Origin: Alphaproteobacteria bacterium
Lineage (GTDB): Bacteria > Pseudomonadota > Alphaproteobacteria > Micropepsales > Micropepsaceae
DNA: 5,121 nucleotides
NCBI GenBank assembly: GCA_028869355.1
Contig: JAGWSK010000415.1
Location: forward strand, 1 to 5,121
Direction: 5' to 3'
Position 1 is the stretch's first letter, and each line of letters begins with the position of its first letter. The notes beneath the pieces were generated by a model. It ran no database searches. It worked only from the letters and a program-made list of their open reading frames with translations, and had not been told where the DNA came from. The translations under genes were made by a program, and so were the position numbers. This document shows, in pieces, positions 1 to 5,121 of the stretch.

Positions 1-823
1 CCTGATCGTACCGGGCTTTGGCATGATCAGCCAGGTCGTCTCGACCTTTTCGAGAAAGCCGGTGTTTGGCTATCTCGGCATGGCCTATGCGATGGTCGCC
101 ATCGGCTTCATCGGTTTTGTGGTGTGGGCGCACCATATGTACACGGTGGGCCTGACGGTCGATACCAAGGCCTATTTTGTCTTCGCAACGATGGTCATTG
201 CGGTGCCGACCGGGGTGAAGATCTTCTCCTGGATCGCAACCATGTGGGGCGGTTCGATCAGCTTCCGCACGCCGATGCTTTGGGCGATCGGTTTCATCTT
301 TCTGTTCACGATTGGCGGGGTGACCGGCGTGGTGCTGGCGAACGCCGGCGTCGATGTCGTGTTGCAGGACACCTACTACGTTGTGGCCCACTTCCATTAC
401 GTGCTGTCGCTGGGGGCCGTGTTCGCGATTTTCGCCGGCTGGTATTACTGGTTCCCGAAAATCACCGGCTACATGTACAATGAGACGCTGGGGAAGCTGC
501 ATTTCTGGATCACGTTCATCGGGGTGAATATCGCCTTCTTTCCGATGCATTTCCTTGGCCTCGCCGGGATGCCGCGCCGCTACGTCGATTACCCGGACGC
601 CTTCGCCGGCTGGAATTATGTGTCATCCATCGGCGCATTCATCTCCGGGTTTGGAGCCCTGGTGTTCCTGCTCTGCATGGCGGAGGCATTCATGCGCAAG
701 CGGGTCGCGGGTGATAATCCGTGGGGTGTGGGCGCCACCACACTGGAATGGCAGCTGCCCTCACCGCCGCCATTCCACACCTACAATGACCTGCCGCAGA
801 TCGCCGATACGGCGCATCACTGA
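1..823 (+). CDS. ctaD: cytochrome c oxidase (aa3-type) subunit I, C-terminal part (5' end outside window)
   Basis: Catalytic heme-copper subunit of complex IV in the inner membrane, which reduces O2 to water and pumps protons. The first full codon is at position 2; 273 residues and the stop are present. The fragment opens at the conserved PGFG stretch just after where the His-Glu-Tyr active-site motif should be, so that motif lies just outside. Visible family landmarks are the CuB His-His pair in WAHHMYTVG (codons 131-136), the K-channel lysine in PTGVKIFSW (codon 218-220), and HFH in VVAHFHYVLS, where the His at 389-391 should bind heme a3 and the His at 395-397 heme a. The DTYYVVAH segment before it is also typical. 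About six membrane helices (family helices VII-XII) are present, and the tail LEWQLPSPPPFHTYNDLP is characteristic of alphaproteobacterial and mitochondrial-type subunit I. No key residue is missing in the visible part. Heme and copper assignments follow from family knowledge. Confidence 0.98.
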   Translation, partial: LIVPGFGMISQVVSTFSRKPVFGYLGMAYAMVAIGFIGFVVWAHHMYTVGLTVDTKAYFVFATMVIAVPTGVKIFSWIATMWGGSISFRTPMLWAIGFIFLFTIGGVTGVVLANAGVDVVLQDTYYVVAHFHYVLSLGAVFAIFAGWYYWFPKITGYMYNETLGKLHFWITFIGVNIAFFPMHFLGLAGMPRRYVDYPDAFAGWNYVSSIGAFISGFGALVFLLCMAEAFMRKRVAGDNPWGVGATTLEWQLPSPPPFHTYNDLPQIADTAHH

Positions 824-836
824 AGACTGGGCGGCG

Positions 837-1784
837 ATGACCACTGCGGTTGAAAAGCGGCATTCCGTAGCACTCGCGGGGAGCGAATTTGCCACAATTT
901 CCGATTACTTCGCCCTGCTGAAGCCGCGGGTCATGTCGCTGGTTCTGTTTACGGCGGTTGCCGGTCTTGTGCTTGCGCCGGGTCATGTTCCGATGGCGAC
1001 GGCTCTCACCGCGCTTTTGTGCATCGCGGTCGGTGCCGGTGCGTCGGGCGCGCTCAACATGGCCTATGACGCCGATATCGATTCCCTGATGTCGCGAACT
1101 CTCGGGCGCCCGATTCCCCAAGGCCGTATCACGGCCGGAGCAGCGACTGGATTCGGGATGGTCATGGCTGTGGGATCGGTGACCACGATGGGTCTGCTGG
1201 TCAATCCGGTGGCGGCGGCTCTTCTGGCCTTTACCATCGCGTTTTATATTCTGGTTTACACAGTCTGGCTGAAACGCCGGACGCCGCAGAACATTGTCAT
1301 CGGCGGTTTGGCCGGGGCATTGCCGCCGGCAATCGGGTGGGCTTCGGTGACCGGTTCGCTGGCCGTTCCGCCGCTGGTGCTGGTCGCGATCATCTTTCTG
1401 TGGACGCCGGCGCATTTCTGGGCACTGTCGCTGTATCGTACGTCGGATTATGTCCGCGCGCGGGTGCCGATGCTCCCCGTGATTGCCGGGAAACGTGAAA
1501 CACGGCGGCAGATTGTTCTGTATGCGATTCTGACGGTGGTCGCAGGATTTGTTCCTGTCGCGCTCGGTTTTGCCGGTCCGGTGTTTGCGGCGGTCAATGC
1601 CGGTTTGGGCGGCTGGTTTGTGGTTCAAAGTGTGTTGGTTGCCGCGGAACGCGACGAAGTGCGCGAGCCGCAGGCACGTCGTCTGTTCGGAATTTCCATC
1701 CTCTATCTGTTCGCGGTGTTCGCGGCGGTATTGCTGGAGCAGGCGGCAGGCATTGCGCCGTTCGCGCCCCTGATCGGACAATGA
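837..1784 (+). CDS. ctaB: protoheme IX farnesyltransferase (heme O synthase)
   Basis: UbiA-family integral membrane prenyltransferase that adds a farnesyl group to heme b to give heme O, the precursor of heme a for the neighbouring oxidase. The 315-residue product matches the usual family length. It has the aspartate-rich motif NMAYDADIDSLMSRT (N74, D78, D82) followed by GRPIP, the loop LKRRTPQNIVIGG at about 145-157, and LWTPAHFWALSLYRTSDY at 189-205, all hallmarks of the CtaB/CyoE/Cox10 group. Eight to nine hydrophobic helices are visible. The ATG at 837 lies 13 bases after the ctaD stop and leaves a normal soluble N-terminus; the next in-frame Met (residue 33) would cut into the first helix. 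The frame is open further upstream inside ctaD, but that part does not resemble the family. No good Shine-Dalgarno precedes the ATG, so coupling to ctaD translation is likely. Symbols cyoE and cox10 are synonyms. Confidence 0.96.
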   Translation: MTTAVEKRHSVALAGSEFATISDYFALLKPRVMSLVLFTAVAGLVLAPGHVPMATALTALLCIAVGAGASGALNMAYDADIDSLMSRTLGRPIPQGRITAGAATGFGMVMAVGSVTTMGLLVNPVAAALLAFTIAFYILVYTVWLKRRTPQNIVIGGLAGALPPAIGWASVTGSLAVPPLVLVAIIFLWTPAHFWALSLYRTSDYVRARVPMLPVIAGKRETRRQIVLYAILTVVAGFVPVALGFAGPVFAAVNAGLGGWFVVQSVLVAAERDEVREPQARRLFGISILYLFAVFAAVLLEQAAGIAPFAPLIGQ

Positions 1785-1924
1785 ATGATGACGGCGACCG
1801 GCAGCAACGCTTCGAACGTGCCCGCCGGATGCGGAATTACGCCATTGCCGGCGTGCTGTTGTTCCTGGTCCTGCTGTTTTTCTTCATGACCATCGTAAGG
1901 CTGGGCGGACATGTCGCGGATTAG
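1781..1924 (+). CDS. coxF: small single-helix CoxF-like protein of the oxidase operon
   Basis: A 47-residue protein beginning MNDDGDRQQRF. A charged, arginine-rich N-terminus (about 1-18) is followed by one very hydrophobic helix (about 19-39), ending in MTIVRLGGHVAD. The tail motif T-[IL]-V-[KR]-LGG and the position between ctaB and ctaG are what I recall for the short CoxF proteins of alphaproteobacterial cox operons. The ATG overlaps the ctaB stop in an ATGA arrangement (1781-1784), and the 3' end overlaps the ctaG start by 14 bases, so the frame is held between two real genes. The Arg-rich side should face the cytoplasm by the positive-inside rule. Its biochemical role is not established as far as I know; help with copper or CtaG-dependent assembly is a guess from context. 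The family name rests on a short motif and synteny. Confidence 0.85.
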   Translation: MNDDGDRQQRFERARRMRNYAIAGVLLFLVLLFFFMTIVRLGGHVAD

Positions 1925-2510
1925 CAAGAGATTGAGACTGACGCGCAATCACGTCGTGTTTGCAAGCTGCTTTTGTGTGGTCGCCGCGATGGTCGGCGCG
2001 ACGTATGCGGCGGTGCCGCTATATTACGTTTTCTGCCGCGCGACCGGATATGGCGGGACACCAAATCGGGCGACTGCGGCGCCCGGGGCGACCGGCACCC
2101 GCGTGATGACCGTGAGGTTCGACACGAATGTTGATCCCAAACTTCCGTGGACATTCGTTCCGGAACAACGATCGGTTCAGGTCCGCATCGGTGAGGATAA
2201 ACTGGTGTTCTTTCGTGCCGTGAACAATTCGAATGTGCCGATCACCGGCCATGCCGCGTTCAATGTCGAGCCTGATTATGCGGCGCGGTATTTCTCGAAA
2301 ATCCAGTGCTTCTGCTTCACCGAACAACGGCTCAATCCGGGGCAGGTGGCAGAGATGCCGGTCTCATTCTTCATTTCACCGAAACTCCTCGCCGATCACG
2401 AAGAGGATACGGTTTCCGAAATGACGCTTTCCTACACATTCTATCCTTCGGCCACGCAGAAAACGGACAACAAGACCGCATCCGTGCCTGTGAACGGCAA
2501 GGGTGGCTGA
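1911..2510 (+). CDS. ctaG: cytochrome c oxidase assembly protein CtaG/Cox11 (CuB insertion)
   Basis: Membrane-anchored copper chaperone that delivers Cu(I) to the CuB site of subunit I; its globular domain faces the periplasm. The product has 199 residues, normal for the family. A single N-terminal helix spans about 14-35, followed by the conserved PLYYVFCRATGYGGT (C42), a beta-rich domain with VDPKLPWTFVPEQ and the copper-binding CFCF motif (C133 and C135), then LNPGQVAEMPVSFFI and a C-terminal YTFYPS. C42, C133 and C135 are the cysteines used for copper in this family. The start overlaps the upstream small gene by 14 bases and has AAGG at 1897-1900, 10 bases before the ATG, a plausible ribosome binding site. 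The anchor helix carries an extra Cys-Phe-Cys (C20, C22), which is not part of the known copper site. This is Cox11-type CtaG, unrelated to the Bacillus protein of the same name. Confidence 0.97.
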   Translation: MSRISKRLRLTRNHVVFASCFCVVAAMVGATYAAVPLYYVFCRATGYGGTPNRATAAPGATGTRVMTVRFDTNVDPKLPWTFVPEQRSVQVRIGEDKLVFFRAVNNSNVPITGHAAFNVEPDYAARYFSKIQCFCFTEQRLNPGQVAEMPVSFFISPKLLADHEEDTVSEMTLSYTFYPSATQKTDNKTASVPVNGKGG

Positions 2511-2515
2511 TCCTC

Positions 2516-2522
2516 AAGGGGG
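2516..2522 (+). promoter_or_regulatory. ribosome binding site of ctaE
   Basis: AAGGGGG, five bases before the ATG at 2528, is the best Shine-Dalgarno match among the starts in the window. It fixes the ctaE start against the longer open frame that runs back into ctaG. A strong independent site here fits a structural subunit needed in amounts equal to CtaD, while several neighbours have weak sites and overlapping ends. Confidence 0.8.
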
Positions 2523-2527
2523 CACAC

Positions 2528-3439
2528 ATGGCGCACGGCGAAGTTCATCACGACTACCATCTGGTCACTCCCAGCCCCTGGCCGATTGTCGGTGCCACCG
2601 GCGCCTTCCTGATGTTGATTGGCGCGGTGTTCTGGATGAACTCCGCCTATACGGGCTTCTGGGGCCTGCCGGTGAACGGCCAGCCGTGGGTTTTCCTGAT
2701 CGGCGTGGCGGTTGTGATCTACACCATGGCGGGCTGGTGGCGCGATGTGGTGCGCGAGTCGGTGGTCCTCGGCGATCACACGCCGGTCGTCAAGCTCGGC
2801 CTCCGCTATGGCATGATCCTGTTCATCGCCTCCGAGGTGATGTTCTTTTTCGCGTGGTTCTGGGCGTTCTTCAATTCTGCGTTGTTCCCGAAAGACGTTT
2901 CGATCGGACAGTGGCCGCCACAGGGAATCGTGACGTTCGACCCCTGGCATTTTCCGCTGCTGAACACGCTGATCCTGCTGACGTCCGGCGCGACGGTGAC
3001 CTGGGCACATCATGAGATACTGAACAACAACCGCAAGGGCGCGATTCAGGGTCTTATCGTGACGATTCTTCTCGGCATGAGCTTCACCGCCGTACAGGCC
3101 TATGAATATAGCCACGCCACCTTCACCTTTGGCCTCAATCACGCGATGCTGTTGCCGCTAACCGATCCGGCGCATATGTCGCTGACCGCGGGCGTGGGCA
3201 ATCTCACGGCGATCTACGGCACGACCTTCTTCATGGCGACGGGATTCCACGGCGCGCATGTCATCATTGGAACGACATTCCTGATCGTATGTCTGGCGAG
3301 GGCGATTGCCGGTCAGTTTACACCGGCGCGGCATTTTGGCTTTGAAGCCGCGTCCTGGTACTGGCACTTCGTCGACGTGGTGTGGCTGTTCCTGTTTGCC
3401 TGTATCTATGTCTGGGGCGCCAGCGCAGTGGTGGAATGA
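2528..3439 (+). CDS. ctaE: cytochrome c oxidase subunit III
   Basis: Structural subunit III of the aa3 oxidase; it has no metal centre, stabilises subunit I and supports proton uptake into the D channel. The 303-residue product begins MAHGEVHHDYHLVTPSPWP, a typical start, and seven membrane helices can be traced at roughly 18-38, 54-72, 92-116, 144-164, 173-195, 224-256 and 275-300. The glutamate in SEVMFFFAWFWAFF (E103) corresponds to the DCCD-reactive glutamate of mitochondrial subunit III. Other signatures are YEYSHATFTF, ATGFHGAHVIIGTTFL, and the C-terminal stretch FGFEAASWYWHFVDVVW (270-286). Together these leave little doubt. The gene lies 17 bases after ctaG and its stop overlaps the next start (ATGA). 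The symbol coxC is also used. Confidence 0.98.
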   Translation: MAHGEVHHDYHLVTPSPWPIVGATGAFLMLIGAVFWMNSAYTGFWGLPVNGQPWVFLIGVAVVIYTMAGWWRDVVRESVVLGDHTPVVKLGLRYGMILFIASEVMFFFAWFWAFFNSALFPKDVSIGQWPPQGIVTFDPWHFPLLNTLILLTSGATVTWAHHEILNNNRKGAIQGLIVTILLGMSFTAVQAYEYSHATFTFGLNHAMLLPLTDPAHMSLTAGVGNLTAIYGTTFFMATGFHGAHVIIGTTFLIVCLARAIAGQFTPARHFGFEAASWYWHFVDVVWLFLFACIYVWGASAVVE

Positions 3440-3816
3440 CTGACAGCGAATCCGTTCGGCCGCCGGCGGTGATCTACGCGACCCTGATGTCGCGCTGTCC
3501 CCGCTGTGGCAAAGGCCGGCTGTTTCAAGGTTTTCTTGACGTGGCGCCGTCGTGCTCAGCCTGTGGTTTGAATTACGCCGGGTTTGAGGCCGGGGACGGT
3601 CCCGCCGTGTTCGCCATTCTCATCGTTGGCGCCATTGTCGCCGGGGGCGCACTCCTGACCGAAGTCAATTTCCAGCCGCCATACTGGGTGCAGGGTGTGA
3701 TCTGGGGGCCGGCAGTCGTCATTCTGTCGCTGGGATTGCTGCGGCCGCTCAAGGCCGCGCTGATCGCACTGCAATACAGGCACCGGGCGGAAGAAGGACG
3801 CCTCGCCCAAAAGTAA
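3436..3816 (+). CDS. DUF983 family membrane protein
   Basis: A 126-residue protein of the DUF983 family, whose role is not known to me. The N-terminal part has two cysteine pairs, CPRCG (C21, C24) and CSACG (C40, C43), spaced like a small zinc ribbon. The conserved GDGPAVF stretch follows (54-60), then two hydrophobic helices (about 57-75 and 86-104) and a C-terminal LLRPLKAALIALQYRHRAEEGR (101-122), which is strongly conserved in proteins of this position. The ATG overlaps the ctaE stop (ATGA at 3436-3439) and there is no convincing Shine-Dalgarno, so coupled translation is likely. Its place between ctaE and SURF1 is common in alphaproteobacterial cox operons, suggesting a link to oxidase assembly or metal handling; that is inference. 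Zinc binding is inferred from cysteine spacing only. The frame is open about 18 codons upstream inside ctaE, but that segment does not look like this family. Confidence 0.92.
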   Translation: MTDSESVRPPAVIYATLMSRCPRCGKGRLFQGFLDVAPSCSACGLNYAGFEAGDGPAVFAILIVGAIVAGGALLTEVNFQPPYWVQGVIWGPAVVILSLGLLRPLKAALIALQYRHRAEEGRLAQK

Positions 3817-3846
3817 TGGCGGCTGCGGCGCTTGCCACTTCCACGT

Positions 3847-3882
3847 CCGCTCACGATTTCGCGGCTTTGAAGCCGCGAGCGG
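3847..3882 (+). promoter_or_regulatory. GC-rich hairpin between the DUF983 gene and SURF1
   Basis: In the 85-base gap 3817-3901, bases 3859-3878 form a near-perfect inverted repeat: CGCGGCTT, loop TG (or TTGA if the last pair is left open), AAGCCGCG, with a further T-A pair outside. An outer arm CCGCT (3847-3851) can pair with AGCGG (3878-3882) across a one-sided bulge. The stem is strong, but no T-run follows (next bases GAGTGATTTAACC), so it is not a classical intrinsic terminator. It could partly stop or pause transcription, protect the upstream mRNA from 3' exonucleases, or reduce expression of SURF1 relative to the structural subunits. The structure is seen directly; the function is inferred. 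The rest of the gap shows nothing clear. Confidence 0.45.
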
Positions 3883-3901
3883 GAGTGATTTAACCGCCGG
3901 C

Positions 3902-4612
3902 ATGATTCGATTTCGTCCCATGCTCGTGCCCACGCTGTTTGTGGCGCCGGGGCTCGCGCTGCTTATCGGCTTGGGTGTCTGGCAGATCGCGCGCCTGCAC
4001 GAGAAAGAAATGCTGATCGCCAGTGTCCAAGCCGGGTTCAACTCTGCGCCCGAGTCACTGGACAAGCTTTTGGCGGCAGGCGCCGCGGGCGCGGAATGGC
4101 ACCACGTTCGTGTTTCAGGACGCTTTCTTCACGACAAAGAGCAATATCTGTTTGCCCAGGGGCCGATGGGGGCTACGGGCGTGCAGGTGGTCACCCCGTT
4201 CGTGCAGGCGGACGGCAGAATCATTCTGGTGGATCGCGGGTTCATTCCGGATCGGCTGCGCAATCCGGCGCGGCGTGCACAGGGAGAGATTGCCGGCCAG
4301 GTGTCGTTGACAGGGGTTGTGCGGCTTTCCGAGAAGCCCGGCGCCTTTACGCCGGCGCCCGACCTGAAGACCAGGCTTTGGTTTGTAAAAGATGTGCCGG
4401 CCATGGCAAAAGCCGCCGGAGTTCCGGCCTTACCGGTGTTGATCGAGGCCGATGCCACGCCCAACCCCGGCGGATGGCCCCTGGGCGGACAGACCAGAAT
4501 CGATATTCCCAATGATCATTTGGGATACGCGATGACATGGTTCGCGCTGGCATTGGCGCTGCTGGGCGTCTATTTCGTGTACCATCACTCGCGCGGCCGG
4601 CTGACGCTCTGA
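3902..4612 (+). CDS. SURF1 family cytochrome c oxidase assembly protein
   Basis: Inner-membrane assembly factor that helps insert heme a into subunit I; bacterial homologues have been reported to bind heme. The 236-residue product has the family's two-helix layout: an N-terminal helix (about 8-27) followed by GVWQIARLHEKE, a large periplasmic domain, and a C-terminal helix (about 208-227). Family motifs include VRVSGRFLHDKE (69-80), TGVQVVTPF and GRIILVDRGFIP (92-116), and NDHLGYAMTWFALALAL (204-220), the last matching the NHLQYAxTWF-type signature with H206 as the conserved histidine. The ATG at 3902 puts two arginines before the first helix and is preferred; an in-frame ATG at 3920 (M7) is possible. 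No clear Shine-Dalgarno is present (GGGAG at 3882-3886 is about 15 bases away). Unlike its upstream neighbours it is separated by 85 bases containing a hairpin. Confidence 0.95.
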   Translation: MIRFRPMLVPTLFVAPGLALLIGLGVWQIARLHEKEMLIASVQAGFNSAPESLDKLLAAGAAGAEWHHVRVSGRFLHDKEQYLFAQGPMGATGVQVVTPFVQADGRIILVDRGFIPDRLRNPARRAQGEIAGQVSLTGVVRLSEKPGAFTPAPDLKTRLWFVKDVPAMAKAAGVPALPVLIEADATPNPGGWPLGGQTRIDIPNDHLGYAMTWFALALALLGVYFVYHHSRGRLTL

Positions 4613-4621
4613 AGCCGTCAG
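4601..4621 (+). terminator. weak stem-loop over the SURF1 stop codon
   Basis: CTGACG (4601-4606) and CGTCAG (4616-4621) are perfect inverted arms with a nine-base loop containing the SURF1 stop, followed by only TTTC. A competing pairing, CGGCT (4598-4602) with AGCCG (4613-4617), exists. The stem is short and the T-run too small for a confident terminator, and thrC begins just 31 bases after the SURF1 stop, so read-through into thrC is likely. Recorded as a weak candidate only. Confidence 0.2.
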
Positions 4622-4643
4622 TTTCGTGAGGCGGAACAGAGCC

Positions 4644-5121
4644 ATGGAATTTCTCAGTACGAGAGGCGGCCGAAGGGCCTCGTTTGAGGACGTGCTTTTG
4701 GGCGGACCGGCGCCGGATGGCGGGCTGTATCTGCCCGAACACTGGCCGGTATTCACTCCGCCGCAAATCCGCGAAATGGCATCCCTGCCTTATGCCAATG
4801 TTGCCACGCGGGTGCTGCTCCCGTTTGCGGCAGGATATTTGACCGATGACGAATTACATGCCGATGCGGAAACGGCTTACGCTACATTTCGCCACCGCGC
4901 CGTGGCTCCGCTGAAACAGCTCGCGCCCGATCTTTTTCTGTTGGAGCTGTTCCATGGCCCGACACTGGCGTTCAAGGACATTGCACTGCAGTTGATGGCG
5001 CGCCTGTTTGCACGTGCGCTGGCGCGGAGCAGCCGGCGGGCAACGGTCATCGCCGCAACGTCCGGAGACACGGGATCGGCGGCAATTGCCGCGTTCTGTG
5101 GGCAGCCGGGCGTCAATATCG
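4644..5121 (+). CDS. thrC: threonine synthase, N-terminal part (3' end outside window)
   Basis: PLP-dependent cytoplasmic enzyme that converts O-phosphohomoserine to threonine and phosphate, the last step of threonine synthesis. 159 residues of what is usually a protein of about 460 are visible, with no stop before the window ends. The N-terminus MEFLSTRGG is typical of the long (ThrC type II, proteobacterial and yeast-like) form, followed by DGGLYLPEHWP (25-35). The cofactor lysine lies in FHGPTLAFKD (K111, expected Schiff base), and ATSGDTGSAAI (138-148) is the next conserved block, which helps bind the cofactor and substrate phosphate. The start ATG has a modest GTGAGG at 4626-4631, 12 bases upstream. 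It follows SURF1 by 31 bases on the same strand, so it may share the transcript, although threonine synthesis has no known link to oxidase assembly. The reading frame is intact as far as visible. Confidence 0.96.
   Translation, partial: MEFLSTRGGRRASFEDVLLGGPAPDGGLYLPEHWPVFTPPQIREMASLPYANVATRVLLPFAAGYLTDDELHADAETAYATFRHRAVAPLKQLAPDLFLLELFHGPTLAFKDIALQLMARLFARALARSSRRATVIAATSGDTGSAAIAAFCGQPGVNI

Noticed and set aside
555..836. Extension of the ctaB frame upstream into ctaD
   Set aside because: The 94 extra codons overlap the well-conserved end of ctaD and read as a Ser/Pro/Arg/Cys-rich out-of-frame sequence; heme O synthases start near the ATG at 837.
690..1781. A long open frame on the - strand (363 codons) opposite ctaB
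   Set aside because: Its product is a low-complexity, Arg/His/Gln-rich sequence with no recognisable family, as expected from reading a GC-rich membrane-protein gene backwards. ctaB on the + strand has clear family motifs throughout.
2306..2527. Extension of the ctaE frame upstream into ctaG
   Set aside because: It overlaps the conserved CFCF-containing end of ctaG, and the strong ribosome binding site at 2516-2522 fixes the start at 2528.
2441..3142. A 233-codon - strand frame opposite ctaE
   Set aside because: Charged, repetitive composition with no family resemblance; it mirrors ctaE, whose helices and motifs are unmistakable.
3832..3860. Possible promoter before SURF1 (TTGCCA at 3832 with GATTTC-like bases about 17 downstream)
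   Set aside because: The -35-like match is passable but no credible -10 box exists at the right distance, and the -10 region falls inside the hairpin arm.
3556..4065. A - strand frame spanning the DUF983/SURF1 gap (169 codons)
   Set aside because: It is antisense to two recognisable genes and its product shows no domain or motif; it crosses the hairpin only because the short gap has no stop in that frame.

Overview
This window holds most of an aa3-type cytochrome c oxidase (respiratory complex IV) operon, all on the + strand, followed by the start of a threonine synthase gene. The sequence is GC-rich with strong G/C preference at third codon positions. The order ctaD-ctaB-coxF-ctaG-ctaE-DUF983-SURF1-thrC, with an alphaproteobacterial-style (mitochondrion-like) subunit I and III, points to an alphaproteobacterium. 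Rhizobial genomes usually carry the same oxidase block, while a thrC directly after SURF1 is what I would expect in rhodospirillalean or sphingomonad-like lineages. That finer placement is inference and I cannot name a species.

Layout: 1-823 is the C-terminal half of subunit I (ctaD), carrying CuB and heme ligands. 837-1784 is heme O synthase (ctaB). 1781-1924 is a 47-residue single-helix protein of the CoxF type, easily missed because of its size. 1911-2510 is the CuB-insertion factor CtaG/Cox11. 2528-3439 is subunit III (ctaE). 3436-3816 is a small DUF983 membrane protein with two cysteine pairs. 3817-3901 is an 85-base gap with a strong GC-rich hairpin. 3902-4612 is SURF1. 4644-5121 is the N-terminal part of threonine synthase (thrC), cut by the window edge. 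No stretch longer than 300 bases lacks a gene.

How the genes work together: CtaD and CtaE are structural subunits of the membrane oxidase. CtaB makes heme O, the precursor of the heme a that CtaD binds. CtaG delivers copper to the CuB site in CtaD. SURF1 helps put heme a into CtaD. CoxF and DUF983 sit inside the block, are conserved in such operons, and have no settled role. Genes are packed tightly, with two ATGA stop/start overlaps (ctaB/coxF and ctaE/DUF983) and one 14-base overlap (coxF/ctaG), which suggests translational coupling. The operon promoter must lie upstream of the window, probably before ctaC.

I see no mobile element, CRISPR array, RNA gene or undescribed system. The most useful second looks are the small CoxF-like gene, the DUF983 protein, and the hairpin before SURF1.
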